DNA of 64,000 nt from Leifsonia shinshuensis (GCF_013410375.1 NZ_JACCFL010000001.1:4340001-4404000); one strand, 5' to 3'. Counted from the stretch's first letter, positions 1-9,065 are shown. The notes: generated from the letters alone by a model not told the origin. Numbers and translations are program-made.

Positions 1-1010
1 ACTCCTACCTCCCGGGTGCGAAGCACGTCTTCGTGATCAACCTGGAGAACAAGGGCTACGACGAGACCTGGGGACCCGGGTCCGCGGCCCCGTACCTGTC
101 GACGACGCTCCGCAGCCGGGGCGTGCTGCTGAACGCCTATTACGGGACGGCGCACAACTCGCAGCCGAACTACGTGGCCGAGATCTCCGGCCAGGGACCG
201 AACCCGCAGATGCAGGCCGACTGCCAGACGTACTCGCCGTTCGTCGGCACCGGGACCGCCTCTCCCGGTCAGGCGGTCGGCGACGGCTGCGTGTTCCCGT
301 CGACAGTGAAGACGGTCGCCGACCAGCTCACCGCCTCCGGCCGCACCTGGAAGGGTTACATGGAGGACATGGGCACCCCGTGCCGGCATCCCGCCCTCGG
401 CGCCGTGGACGACACGCAGAAGGCGAAGGTCGGCGACGAGTACGCCGCCCGTCACAACCCGTTCGTCTACTTCCAGAGCATCACCGGATCGGCGGCCTGC
501 GCCAAGAACGACGTCGACCTGTCGAAGCTGCCGACCGACCTAGCGTCCGTCTCGACCACGCCGAACCTCTCCCTGATCACGCCGAACCTGTGCGACGACG
601 GCCACGATTCCCCGTGCGTCGACGGCCGGCCGGGCGGTCTCGTGAGCGCCGACGCCTGGCTCAAGCAGTGGGTGCCGAAGATCACCTCCTCGCCCGCGTT
701 CAAGCAGGACGGTGTGCTGGTGATCACGTTCGACGAGTCGGACGGACCGCAGTCGGACGCCTCCAGCTGCTGCAACGAGGGGCCGGGGCCGAACACGGCG
801 CTCCCCGGCATCTCGGGCCTCGGCGGCGGACGGGTCGGCGCGCTCGTGCTGTCGCCGTTCGTGAAGGGCGGCACGTGGTCGACCACGCCGTACAACCACT
901 ACAGCCTGCTCGCGAGCATCGAGGACACCTTCGGGCTGCCGTACCTGGGCTACGCCGCGACGCCGGGACTCAACCACTTCGGGCTGGACGTGTACAACTA
1001 CCGCAACTGA
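1..1010 (+). CDS. Phosphoesterase (alkaline phosphatase-like fold), 5' truncated by the window edge
   Basis: The reading frame is open from the first bases (residues SYLPGAKHVFVINLENKGYD), so the start lies upstream of the window; the GTG at 33 is internal. The VFVINLENKGYDE entry and the later FDESDG and NHYSLLASIEDTFGLPYLGYA segments are typical of the PF04185 phosphoesterase family, metal-dependent enzymes that act on phosphate mono- or diesters and are usually secreted in actinobacteria. The NHYSLL-x-IED region near the C-terminus is a family hallmark. The missing N-terminus probably held a signal peptide, which cannot be checked here. Substrate unknown. Confidence 0.85.
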   Translation, partial: SYLPGAKHVFVINLENKGYDETWGPGSAAPYLSTTLRSRGVLLNAYYGTAHNSQPNYVAEISGQGPNPQMQADCQTYSPFVGTGTASPGQAVGDGCVFPSTVKTVADQLTASGRTWKGYMEDMGTPCRHPALGAVDDTQKAKVGDEYAARHNPFVYFQSITGSAACAKNDVDLSKLPTDLASVSTTPNLSLITPNLCDDGHDSPCVDGRPGGLVSADAWLKQWVPKITSSPAFKQDGVLVITFDESDGPQSDASSCCNEGPGPNTALPGISGLGGGRVGALVLSPFVKGGTWSTTPYNHYSLLASIEDTFGLPYLGYAATPGLNHFGLDVYNYRN

Positions 1011-1019
1011 GCGAGGGCC

Positions 1020-1526
1020 TCAGCCGGCCACGGCGGTCAGCCGGCGGAGCACGTCCGTCGTCAGCTTGTCGAGCGACTGGTGCATGCCCGCGTATGCGAA
1101 CACCGACATCAGGCTGCGTGACCAGCCGCTCTCGGTGATCGTCAGCTCGGTGAGGCCGCCGACGTCGGCGAACTCCACGACCGTGCGGATGTTCTGGGTG
1201 AAGCCCTCCGGGAGCTGGTCGGCGGGCAGCGGCACGCCGTCCTCGTCGGTGATGCTCTGCGTGAACTCCAGCCGCTGCTCCGGCACGATCGCCGTGTAGA
1301 CGCCGCCGGTGAAGCTCTCGGCGCCGCCCTGCTCGGCGGGCGCGAGCATGCTGAAGAGGTAGGAGCCGCCCTCGCGCAGGTCGACCGAGGCGGACGGGGA
1401 GGTGTAGTCCTCCGGCCCCCACCACTCAGTGACCAGCTCGGGGTCGGTCCACAGCTTCCACACGGTCGCGACCGGCGCATTCAGGATGCGGCGCACCACG
1501 ATGTCGGTGGTCTCGTCGTTCGTCAT
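1020..1526 (-). CDS. SRPBCC (AHSA1-type) domain protein
   Basis: 168 aa, START/Bet v1-like ligand-binding fold. The N-terminal RILNAPVATVWKLWTDPELVTEWWGPEDY is the classic AHSA1 entry. I chose the ATG at 1526 because it overlaps the stop of the upstream ArsR gene (TGATG), which indicates translational coupling; the longer in-frame start lies inside that gene. ArsR plus AHSA1 pairs are very common in actinobacteria, where the regulator controls its SRPBCC partner. The ligand or enzymatic role is not known. Confidence 0.88.
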   Translation of the reverse strand: MTNDETTDIVVRRILNAPVATVWKLWTDPELVTEWWGPEDYTSPSASVDLREGGSYLFSMLAPAEQGGAESFTGGVYTAIVPEQRLEFTQSITDEDGVPLPADQLPEGFTQNIRTVVEFADVGGLTELTITESGWSRSLMSVFAYAGMHQSLDKLTTDVLRRLTAVAG

Positions 1527-1861
1527 CACAGTTCTCCCTCGTCTCGTGTCTTCTCGATGTGCGCGGCCAGCTTGTCCATCCGCGCGTTCCACTGCCGGGC
1601 GCGCGCGGACAGCCAGCCCTCCACCGCGACGAGCGCCGCGGCGTCCAGCCGGTAGACGCGCTGCTGCGCCCGCTTCTCCACGGTCACCAGGCCCGCCTCG
1701 CGCAGCACCTTCAAGTGCTGGGAGACCGCGGACGCGCTGCTCGGGAACTCCGCCCCGATCTCGCCCGCCGTCAGCTCGCCACGCCGGGCCAGCAGGTCGA
1801 CGATGGTCGAGCGGGTGGGGTCGGCCAAGGCGGCGAAGGCGGTCGTCGGAGTGGTGGTCAC
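1526..1861 (-). CDS. ArsR-family winged-helix transcriptional regulator
   Basis: 111 aa. LADPTRSTIVDLLARRGELT is followed by a winged helix-turn-helix (about residues 30-62, ending SQHLKVLREAGLV). No metal-binding cysteine pair is present, so it is not an evident metal sensor. The GTG start lies 6 nt after a near-consensus -10 box, so the mRNA is probably leaderless. It is the first gene of a two-gene unit with the SRPBCC gene and probably autoregulates through the AT-rich palindrome at its promoter. Confidence 0.9.
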   Translation of the reverse strand: MTTTPTTAFAALADPTRSTIVDLLARRGELTAGEIGAEFPSSASAVSQHLKVLREAGLVTVEKRAQQRVYRLDAAALVAVEGWLSARARQWNARMDKLAAHIEKTRDEGEL

Positions 1862-1896
1862 AGCTTGATAATACAGCTATTACTTAATTAAGACAA
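1862..1896 (-). promoter_or_regulatory. arsR promoter and candidate operator (leaderless)
   Basis: On the minus strand a -35 TTGTCT (1896-1891) and a -10 TATTAT (1873-1868) are separated by exactly 17 bp. The GTG start codon begins 6 nt after the -10, so transcription should begin at or next to the codon. TAATA-CAGC-TATTA (1869-1882) is a dyad over the -10 and a natural ArsR operator candidate. The patch is strongly AT-rich against the surroundings. Confidence 0.7.
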
Positions 1897-1915
1897 TACC
1901 GAAACACGGGCGTGC

Positions 1916-2590
1916 TCAGTACGGCTGGACCTCGAGCTCGGTGGCGAACGTCCGGAACCGGTCGCGGTCGACGTGCATCTTCCAGAGCAGCTCAGCCAGG
2001 ACCTCCGGGTCCTTCTCGCTGTCGCCGCGGATGATCCCGCCCGGGATGATCAGCTGCGCGACGTGGATGTCCGTGTCCCGCAGCGCCTGGTCGAGCATCT
2101 CCGCGTACGCCGTCTCCCCTGCGAAGGCGATCGACGTGCCCGCGAAGTGCTGAACGGGCTGGACGGCGCTGCCGCCGTTGACGAACAGGATGGTGCCCCG
2201 GCCGAGCACGCGCATCCCCTGCAGGACCTGGTGCACCGCGGCGACCGGCCCGAGCACCGAGAACTCGAACGCCGCCTGGATGTCGTACACGGTCGACTCG
2301 AGCAGCGGCCGCAGGAAGTCCTTGGCCGGAAGCGGGTTGTAGCTGAGCACTTCGATCGGGCCCAGCTCCTGCGCGGCCAGGTCGAGCGCCTTCACGAGCG
2401 CCTCGGGGTCGCGCACGTTGGCGGCATACCCTTTCGCGGTGATGCCGTCGGCCGCGAGATCGGCCGCGAGGGCGTCGAGCCGCTCCTGACTGCGGGAGAG
2501 GAGCGCGATGCTGAAGCCTTCGCGTCCGAAGCGGCGGGCGAGCGCCTCGCCGAGCTGACGGCCTGCGCCGATGATCGCCAGAGTGGTCAT
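1916..2590 (-). CDS. Short-chain dehydrogenase-like protein lacking the YxxxK motif
   Basis: 224 aa. Rossmann entry LAIIGAGRQLGEALARRFGREGF is followed by SRSQERLDALAADL, which fits an NAD(P)-binding SDR. The usual Tyr-x3-Lys active site is absent: the aligned part reads IAFAGETAYAEML. This suggests a divergent SDR that binds nucleotide but uses other chemistry or none. It has its own gene unit between two convergent or divergent neighbours. Family assignment is firm, activity is open. Confidence 0.8.
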   Translation of the reverse strand: MTTLAIIGAGRQLGEALARRFGREGFSIALLSRSQERLDALAADLAADGITAKGYAANVRDPEALVKALDLAAQELGPIEVLSYNPLPAKDFLRPLLESTVYDIQAAFEFSVLGPVAAVHQVLQGMRVLGRGTILFVNGGSAVQPVQHFAGTSIAFAGETAYAEMLDQALRDTDIHVAQLIIPGGIIRGDSEKDPEVLAELLWKMHVDRDRFRTFATELEVQPY

Positions 2591-2775
2591 GCGCCCACGT
2601 TACCCGGACCGCCGAACCCGTCGGCCTCACCTGCGCGCCACCTGGAAAGAGTCTCCCGGAGGCCTGCGAGCGGCTTGATCCTGCTGCCACCGCGTCTACC
2701 GTGTCGCGGCATCACCAGCGCCCGCGGCCGGACCACCCCGAGTCCGCACCGCCGGGCGCACAGGAAGAGGTACCG

Positions 2776-3630
2776 ATGTCGTTACTGAAGAAGCTGCTCG
2801 TCGCCGCCGCCGCGGCTGCCTTGGGATCGCTGGCGATCGCCCTGCCCGCCCAGGCGGACACCGTCTCCGTGTCTCCCCCGGGCGCCAACGACTGGTCGTG
2901 CGTGCCGTCCGCCGCCCACCCGTACCCGGTGATCCTGGTGCCGGGCACGTTCGAGAGCATGGCGAAGAACTGGTCCGCCATGTCGCCCGTGCTGAAGCAG
3001 GCGGGCTACTGCGTGTTCGCCCTGGACTACGGGCAGTACAACGGGGTGGACGCCTCCGGCCCCATCGCCCAGTCCGCGCAACAGCTCGCGCCGTTCGTGG
3101 ATGCCGTGCTCTCCGCGACCAAGGCCAAGCAGGTCGACCTCGTCGGGCACAGCCAGGGCGGCATGATGCCGCGCTACTACCTCGGCTTCCTCGGCGGGGC
3201 GCCGAAGGTGCACCAGCTGATCGGCATCGCGCCGTCCAACCACGGTACCCAGGGTGTGATCGTCCCGGGGCCTGACGGGCTGCCCGCGCTGACCAGCGCC
3301 TCCCCGACGGCCTGCCCGGCGTGCGCCGACCAGACCGCCGGCTCGGCGTTCCTGCAGAAGCTGAACTCGATCGGCGACACCGTCAAGGGACCGAGCTACA
3401 CGGTCATCTCGACCACTCACGACGAGGTGGTGACCCCGTATCAGAGCCAGGCGCTGAGCGGGTCCCCGTCGCAGGTGACGAACCTCGTCATCCAGAACAA
3501 GTGCCCCGCCGACCCGATCGAGCACGACCAGACGCCCAACGACCCGGTCGTGCAGCAGCTCGTGCTGGAGGCGCTGAGCGTGCCGAAGGGACCCGCCGAT
3601 CCGGCCTACCAGCCGAACTGCCTGGGCTGA
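2776..3630 (+). CDS. Secreted triacylglycerol lipase/esterase (alpha/beta hydrolase)
   Basis: 284 aa. The signal peptide runs from MSLLKKLL to an Ala-Gln-Ala cleavage site near residue 27. VILVPGTF is the oxyanion-region entry, and the nucleophile elbow GHSQGG places the catalytic serine at about residue 126. The family is lipase class 2 (EstA/LipA-like), extracellular hydrolysis of acyl esters. The ATG at 2776 is preceded by AGGAAGAGG, while the longer frame from 2701 lacks a site and would bury the signal peptide. The C-terminal FDH-like part EHDQTPND may supply the catalytic His. Confidence 0.9.
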   Translation: MSLLKKLLVAAAAAALGSLAIALPAQADTVSVSPPGANDWSCVPSAAHPYPVILVPGTFESMAKNWSAMSPVLKQAGYCVFALDYGQYNGVDASGPIAQSAQQLAPFVDAVLSATKAKQVDLVGHSQGGMMPRYYLGFLGGAPKVHQLIGIAPSNHGTQGVIVPGPDGLPALTSASPTACPACADQTAGSAFLQKLNSIGDTVKGPSYTVISTTHDEVVTPYQSQALSGSPSQVTNLVIQNKCPADPIEHDQTPNDPVVQQLVLEALSVPKGPADPAYQPNCLG

Positions 3631-3649
3631 CCGGCCACCGGGGCCTCCG

Positions 3650-4096
3650 TCACAGCGGCAGGCCTGCGCCGGTCTCCACGAACCGGCGCAGGCTGCCGAC
3701 GACGAAGTGGTCCCAGCCGGCGGAGCACGCGTCGTAGCACTCCTTCGCCGGCGTCAGGCCCTCGTGGGTGAAGACCAGCCGGGTCCCGGCGCCGGACGGC
3801 TGGAGGTCGAAGACGATGCGGGTGCCCGTCCACGGGTCCGGCTCGTCCACGAAGCCGAGCTCGCTGTCGATCACGTCCCAGACGATGCGGCGGCCCGGCT
3901 CGAACTCCGTGACGCGCTGCGTGCTGTCGTGGAGGTCGCGGTACCGGTAGGTGAACTCGGCGCCGACGCGGTCCGCCGCGCCGGTGACGTCGCCGAGCCA
4001 CCAGCGGCCGACGTCCGCGATGGCGGCGGTGACGTCGTCCGGGCTGCGGTCGAGGTCGATCGTGGTGGTGTAGTCGGTGGCGGTCTGCGTGGTCAT
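3650..4096 (-). CDS. SRPBCC family protein
   Basis: 148 aa START-like domain protein. TTTIDLDRSPDDVTAAIADVGRWW at the N-terminus and GAGTRLVFTHEGLTPAKECYD near the C-terminus fit the AHSA1/polyketide-cyclase-like group. It is a single gene divergent from the ECF sigma gene. Ligand unknown. It is not closely similar to the SRPBCC protein at 1020-1526. Confidence 0.85.
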   Translation of the reverse strand: MTTQTATDYTTTIDLDRSPDDVTAAIADVGRWWLGDVTGAADRVGAEFTYRYRDLHDSTQRVTEFEPGRRIVWDVIDSELGFVDEPDPWTGTRIVFDLQPSGAGTRLVFTHEGLTPAKECYDACSAGWDHFVVGSLRRFVETGAGLPL

Positions 4097-4281
4097 GGTG
4101 TCTCCGTTCGTTGCGCGGACCGTCGGCCCGCGGTTGTCGATTCACCCAGGTAGACGCCTCACGGCATCGAAACTGGTCACGCTCGCCGCGACCGGTCCCC
4201 GGCGTCTCCGGTGTCGACACAGACAAAGCGGACGACCAGAATCGGATCGCCCGGAATCGAACCGGCCGGGAGGGCACGACC

Positions 4282-5256
4282 ATGGACGAGGACCTGCTGC
4301 ACGCGGCGCTCGGTGGCGACCGCGCCGCCTTCGACGCGCTCACCGGGCCGCACCGCCACGAGCTGCACGTGCACTGCTACCGGATGCTCGGGTCCGTCCA
4401 GGACGCCGAGGACGCCGTGCAGGACACGCTGCTCAGCGCGTGGCTCGGCCTCCCCGGCTTCGAAGGCCGGTCGTCGCTGCGCACCTGGCTCTACCGCATC
4501 GCGACGAACCGCTGCCTCAACCTCCTCCGCGCCGGCCGCCGCCGGCCCGCCGAAGCGACGCCGCCCGTGGCCCGCCCGACGGCGCTCGGCGAGGTGTCCT
4601 GGCTGGAGCCGTACCCGGACTCGCTGCTCGACGGCCTCCCGGCCGACACCCCCGGCCCGGAGGCGCTGTACGAGTCGCGGGAGGCGATCACGCTCGCGTT
4701 CACCCGGGCGCTCCAGCTGCTGCCGCCGTCGCAGCGGGCCGCGCTGCTCCTCCGCGACGTGCTCGGGTACCCGGCCGCGGAGGCCGCCGCCCTCCTCGAC
4801 ATCACGGTCGACTCCCTCAACGGGTCGCTCAAACGCGCCCGCGCCGCCCTGTCCGACGCCCCGCCCACGGTCGACCCGATCGACGCCGACCCGGAGCTGC
4901 TGGAGCGCTTCGTCACGGCCTTCACCTCCGGAGCGGTCGACGATCTGGTGGCGCTGATGACGGACGACGTCTGGGTCCGGATGCCCCCGCTCGCCTTCGA
5001 GTACCGCGGCCCGGCGGCAGCGGCGTCGTTCTTCGCGCCGATGAGCGGCCACCGCCGCACCATCGAGCGGATGGTGCCGACGGCCGCGAACGGCCAGCCG
5101 GCGTGGGGAGAATACGTGCGCGACCCGGCGTCGGCCGGGCTGCACCTGGTGGGGGTGCTGGTGGTCGGGACCAGCGGCGGGCGGGTGAGCGAGGTGACGC
5201 ACTTCGACCCGGGTGCGGGGGCGTGGCTGGGGTTGCCGCGGCGGATGGAGGGGTGA
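4282..5256 (+). CDS. ECF RNA polymerase sigma factor with C-terminal SnoaL-like domain
   Basis: 324 aa. Sigma region 2 (GDRAAFDALTGPHRHELHVHCYR, EDAEDAVQDT, RTWLYRIATNRCLN) covers about residues 10-90, and region 4 (LPPSQRAALLLRDVLGYPAAEAAALLD) about 145-185. The last 120 residues form a SnoaL-like fold with LLERFVTAFTSGAVDDLVALMTDDV. This is the SigJ/TIGR02960 type, in which the fused domain tunes sigma activity instead of a separate anti-sigma protein. Start ATG 4282 follows GGGAGGG. Its divergent SRPBCC neighbour is a possible target. Confidence 0.92.
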   Translation: MDEDLLHAALGGDRAAFDALTGPHRHELHVHCYRMLGSVQDAEDAVQDTLLSAWLGLPGFEGRSSLRTWLYRIATNRCLNLLRAGRRRPAEATPPVARPTALGEVSWLEPYPDSLLDGLPADTPGPEALYESREAITLAFTRALQLLPPSQRAALLLRDVLGYPAAEAAALLDITVDSLNGSLKRARAALSDAPPTVDPIDADPELLERFVTAFTSGAVDDLVALMTDDVWVRMPPLAFEYRGPAAAASFFAPMSGHRRTIERMVPTAANGQPAWGEYVRDPASAGLHLVGVLVVGTSGGRVSEVTHFDPGAGAWLGLPRRMEG

Positions 5257-5273
5257 GGGGGGGCGGGTCGGGG

Positions 5274-6680
5274 TCACGAGTTTCCCGAAGCAGCTTCGGC
5301 CGGTCCAGCGTGCTCCCCTCGGTCGCGCTCCACCCGCCTCCGGATCTCAGCCTCAAGCCAACCGGCATAGACACTCTGCCGAGTTCTGCGACGCGCGGAT
5401 TCGAGGAGCCTCCGCGCCTGGGCGACATCCCCGAGTTCGCACTCGGCCAGACCACGGATCACGTCGGCGTCCGACGCCAGCCTCTCGTCCGGCTCCGATG
5501 CCTCGGCTGCGCTGTGCAGCAGCAGCGCGCGCGCCTCGGCGGGTCGATCCTGGAAGAGGCGGGCCAGCGCCAGGAGGTTGCGCGTCGACTGTCCCTCCGG
5601 CCGGAGCCGCCGGCCGGACTCCGCCAGGCGTGCGATCCGATCCACGTCCGGCGAACCGGGATCGATGGGCGACCCGGCGTTGTGGTTCAGCTGAGCCCAG
5701 GCGAGGAGGTACGCGACGAACACGACCGTCGACGCACGTTCGTCGAGCGGTGGTTCCGAACGCGACGCGAAGGTCTCCACCTCCGGGGCGATCGCCCGGA
5801 ACCGGGAGATGGACTCCGTGCGCGCCGCCTCCGCCTCGCCGTCGATACCGACGGCACAGCCGGCCAGCCAGGCCCGGAGGCGCTGGGCCGCGACGACGGC
5901 GATCTGGTGCCGCGGATCTCCGAGCGCGGCCCGCACCCGCTCGAACTCCTCATCGGACAGAGCGGGATCTCCCGTCGCATCGGGCGCGATCTCGGCGGCG
6001 AACGACTGAGCGGCGAGGGTGAGCCGGACCTTCTCGAGCTGGGATGCCGGCCGGAACGCCCAGCAGTAGGCGACCGCTCCATCGCTCAGGTCACCGCTTC
6101 GAGTGGCGGTGGGGACGAGATTGGCCAGCTGAATGACGACAGCGGACGCGACAGCGCCGCCCAACGCGAGCCGGACGTACACCGGCAGCTCGGCATCGGC
6201 GGCTGCCAGGGCCACCGCGCCCGCGAAGACCAGCCCGCCGGCGGGGCCGCAGAGTGCGAAGACCACCACCCGCGCCGGAAGCCTCGCCCCCGGCGCCCGG
6301 CCGAGGTCGACCCGGACCTGGCCGGCCACTCCCGGCCGCCGCAAAGTCCTCCCGAACGTCAGCCACCCGAACGCCACTCCGAGGACCGGCAGCCCGAGCA
6401 GTCTCGCCGCCACGAAGTGCCCCAGCTCGTGGGGCACGATCGACAGCACTGCGCCGGCCGCGTACCCCACGAAGAACGCGACGAAGCGCCACGACAGGAG
6501 GAACGCCGCCGGCAGGGAGAGCACCGCCGGGATGTCGGACAGCGCCGGCGGCCCCTCCGGCGGCGCCACCGTCACGCCCCACCAGATTCCGAACTCTAGA
6601 GCGAGGAGGGTCAGCACGAAGATCGGCACTCTTCGCGGGACACCGCTGCCGCGCCGCGGCGGCCGCACCGCCCCGCTCAT
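5274..6680 (-). CDS. M50-type membrane metallopeptidase-like protein
   Basis: 468 aa. Several N-terminal membrane helices surround an HELGH zinc motif (in SIVPHELGHFVAARLLGLP, about residues 84-88), and a later NLVPTATRSGDLSDGAV resembles the third M50 zinc ligand region. The C-terminal half (from about residue 230) is soluble, helical and Ala/Arg/Glu rich, with TPR-like spacing. Predicted intramembrane or membrane-associated zinc protease. Convergent with the sigma gene and not in an evident operon. Substrate unknown. Confidence 0.75.
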   Translation of the reverse strand: MSGAVRPPRRGSGVPRRVPIFVLTLLALEFGIWWGVTVAPPEGPPALSDIPAVLSLPAAFLLSWRFVAFFVGYAAGAVLSIVPHELGHFVAARLLGLPVLGVAFGWLTFGRTLRRPGVAGQVRVDLGRAPGARLPARVVVFALCGPAGGLVFAGAVALAAADAELPVYVRLALGGAVASAVVIQLANLVPTATRSGDLSDGAVAYCWAFRPASQLEKVRLTLAAQSFAAEIAPDATGDPALSDEEFERVRAALGDPRHQIAVVAAQRLRAWLAGCAVGIDGEAEAARTESISRFRAIAPEVETFASRSEPPLDERASTVVFVAYLLAWAQLNHNAGSPIDPGSPDVDRIARLAESGRRLRPEGQSTRNLLALARLFQDRPAEARALLLHSAAEASEPDERLASDADVIRGLAECELGDVAQARRLLESARRRTRQSVYAGWLEAEIRRRVERDRGEHAGPAEAASGNS

Positions 6681-6949
6681 GCGGCGGGCAGCGGCTGCGA
6701 TTCCGGGGTCACAGGGCCATCATCCACGATCGGCGGCCGGAGGCGATAGGGGTGCGGACGCCCCCGAAGACGGGGTCGGCCCCACCCTTCCGGCGGTCGT
6801 GAAACGGGATGCTCCAGGGGCCCGCCCCCCTCCATGCAGGTTCTCCCAGAGAGCGCAAGCGCTTCCCAGGCGAATCATAGACGGCGCATAAAGTCCCCGG
6901 GATCGCGGCGCTTACGCTTCTGGCCGCACCCTGGGAAAGGAAGCCTGTA

Positions 6950-8353
6950 ATGCGCGTACGCCTGGCAGCGATACCGGCGTGGGTCCTCGTCGTCGTGACG
7001 GCCATCGTCGTCGCGGCGCTGACGTCGGCGGCGTGGTGGGGAGTCAGCACCGGCTTCGGCACGGCGTCCGCCGCCGCGACCGTGTCCCGCACCGTCCCCG
7101 TGTCCGAGCAGACACTCAAAGAGACCATCACCGGCACCGGGACTCTCACGCCGACCGTCACCGACGCGCTGAACTTCGGTGCGCCCGGCCAGGTCACCGC
7201 CGTGGACGTGCAGCCGGGCAGCACGGTCACCGCCGGCGAGGCGCTCGGCTCCGTCGACTCCGCCGAGGCGAACTCCGCCCTGCTGAACGCGCAGGCCTCG
7301 CTCGCGTCGGCTCAGGCCAAGCTCTCGAGCGCCGAGTCCTCCAGCACGGCCACCAGCGCCCAGATCGCCGCCGACCAGGCGACGGTCACCCTCGACCAGT
7401 CGAACGTGACGAGCGCGCAGGCGGAGGTGAACGCGGTGACCCTGACGTCGCCGATCGCCGGTCTGGTGACCGCGGTCAACGTCAGCGTCGGGGACGTCGT
7501 CTCGGCCTCCGGGGCCTCGGGCGGCTCGTCGTCCGGGTCGGGCGCGGGGTCGGGCTCCGCGAACGCGTCGGGGGGCTCGGCGGGCGGATCCGGCTCGGGC
7601 GGATCCGGCTCGGGGGCATCCGGCGCCGGCTCGTCCTCCGGCGGCTCCGGCTCCTCGGCGTCGAGCTCGTCCTCCTCCGCCGCGTTCACGGTGATCGCCA
7701 CGAACTCCTGGCAGGTCAGCGTCGACGTCCCGGCGTCGAGCATCGGCGAGGTCAAGACCGGCGACGAAGCCCAGCTCTCCACGACCGAGAACCCCTCCTT
7801 CTTCGGCACGGTCGCCTCGATCGGCCTGCTGCCGTCCTCCTCGACGGGAGCGGCGACGTATCCGGTCGTCGTCGACGTGACGGGGACCCCGGCGAGCCTG
7901 TACGACGGCGTCACCGCCAACGTCTCCATCGTCTACCAGCAGCTCCCGTCGGCCCTGACCGTGCCGGCCGCCGCGATCCACCGCACGGGGACGACGACGA
8001 GCGTGATGCGCGTCGTGAACGGCAAGAACGTGAGCACCCCGGTGACCGTCGGGCAGACGGTCGGGCTCTACACCCAGGTCACCAAGGGCCTGAGCTCGGG
8101 CGACCAGGTCGTCATCAGCGTCACGACGGCCGGCGGTCGTCGCGGCGGGACCGGCACCGGCACCGGCGGCTCGGGCGGCGGCTTCGGCGGAGGCGGCGGT
8201 TTCGGCGGAGGCGGCGGCTTCGGCGGCGGCGGCGGTTTCGGCGGCGGCGGCGGCGGCGGCGGTGGCGGCGGCTTCGGCGGAGGCGGCGGCTTCGGCGGAG
8301 GCGGCGGCTTCGGCGGCGGCGGACGCTCGGGAGGCGGCAATGGAAACGGCTGA
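6950..8353 (+). CDS. HlyD/MacA-type efflux adaptor with glycine-rich tail
   Basis: 467 aa. Order: N-terminal membrane anchor (residues 5-25), lipoyl/barrel-sandwich part (GQVTAVDVQPGSTVTAGEALGSVDS), helical hairpin, second lipoyl half (SPIAGLVTAVNVSVGDVVS), a low-complexity Ser/Gly insert (about 185-245), beta-barrel part, and a C-terminal run of Gly-Gly-Phe-Gly repeats (about 405-467). It should bridge to the ABC exporter encoded next (MacAB-like) on the outer face of the membrane. Start at 6950 follows AAAGGAAG. Its 3' end overlaps the next gene by 14 bp. Confidence 0.85.
   Translation: MRVRLAAIPAWVLVVVTAIVVAALTSAAWWGVSTGFGTASAAATVSRTVPVSEQTLKETITGTGTLTPTVTDALNFGAPGQVTAVDVQPGSTVTAGEALGSVDSAEANSALLNAQASLASAQAKLSSAESSSTATSAQIAADQATVTLDQSNVTSAQAEVNAVTLTSPIAGLVTAVNVSVGDVVSASGASGGSSSGSGAGSGSANASGGSAGGSGSGGSGSGASGAGSSSGGSGSSASSSSSSAAFTVIATNSWQVSVDVPASSIGEVKTGDEAQLSTTENPSFFGTVASIGLLPSSSTGAATYPVVVDVTGTPASLYDGVTANVSIVYQQLPSALTVPAAAIHRTGTTTSVMRVVNGKNVSTPVTVGQTVGLYTQVTKGLSSGDQVVISVTTAGGRRGGTGTGTGGSGGGFGGGGGFGGGGGFGGGGGFGGGGGGGGGGGFGGGGGFGGGGGFGGGGRSGGGNGNG
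8166..8332 (+). repeat. In-gene short tandem repeats encoding Gly-Gly-Phe-Gly units
   Basis: A stretch of repeated 15-nt units (ggcggaggcggcttc and near variants) encodes the glycine-rich tail of the adaptor. Such slippage-prone DNA should vary in copy number between strains. The antiparallel frames read as proline-rich or Ala/Glu-rich open frames, which are shadows and not genes. Confidence 0.8.
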
Positions 8354-9065
8354 GTTCGAGACCGTCCCGCTCCGGAGGCCGGTCATCGAGCTGGAGGGCG
8401 CCGGGAAGACGTACCACACGGGCTCCGTCTCCTACGAGGCCCTCCGCGGCGTGGACCTGGCCATCGAGGAGGGCGAGTACGTGGCGATCATGGGCCCGTC
8501 CGGCTCCGGCAAGTCGACCCTCATGAACGTGCTCGGCTGCCTCGACGTGCTCACGACCGGCTCGTACCGGATCGCCGGGCAGAACGTGGCGCAGCTCGGC
8601 GACGATGAGCTCGCGGCCATCCGCAACCGGCGCATCGGGTTCGTCTTCCAGCAGTTCAACCTGCTGCCCTCGCTCACCGCGCTCCGCAACGTGGAGCTCC
8701 CACTGGTCTACGCGGGGATGCACAAGGACGAGCGCCGCGAGCGCGCCCTCCGCGCGCTGGACCGGGTCGGCCTCGGCGAGCGCACGGCGCACCGCCCCGG
8801 CGAGCTCTCCGGAGGCCAACAGCAACGGGTGGCCGTCGCGCGGGCGCTGGTCGGCGACCCGACGCTCCTCCTCGCCGACGAGCCGACCGGCAACCTCGAC
8901 TCCACCGCGACCGGGGACGTGCTCTCGCTGTTCGGCGAGTTGCACCAGGCCGGCCGGACGATCGTCCTCATCACGCACGAGTCGGAGGTGGCGGCGCACG
9001 CCGACCGCGTCGTCCACGTGCGCGACGGGCGGATCCAGGCGGACGAGCGGACGGTGGCCGCATGA
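8340..9065 (+). CDS. ABC exporter ATP-binding protein (MacB/LolD type)
   Basis: 241 aa. Walker A GPSGSGKST at residues 52-60, Q-loop in VFQQFNLLPSLTA, signature LSGGQQQRVAVA, Walker B LLLADEPTGNLDS, and the H-loop in LITHE. This is the classical ATPase of MacAB/FtsX-type mechanotransmitting exporters. The ATG at 8340 lies inside the end of the adaptor gene. The longer upstream frame from 8262 is only the antiregister reading of the Gly-rich repeats. Its stop overlaps the permease start (ATGA). Confidence 0.93.
   Translation: METAEFETVPLRRPVIELEGAGKTYHTGSVSYEALRGVDLAIEEGEYVAIMGPSGSGKSTLMNVLGCLDVLTTGSYRIAGQNVAQLGDDELAAIRNRRIGFVFQQFNLLPSLTALRNVELPLVYAGMHKDERRERALRALDRVGLGERTAHRPGELSGGQQQRVAVARALVGDPTLLLADEPTGNLDSTATGDVLSLFGELHQAGRTIVLITHESEVAAHADRVVHVRDGRIQADERTVAA

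Noticed and set aside
4077..6599. 840-residue open frame on the plus strand
   Set aside because: Runs antiregister through the sigma gene and antisense to the M50 peptidase gene. Arg/Pro/Gly-rich composition typical of GC-driven shadows and no domain similarity.
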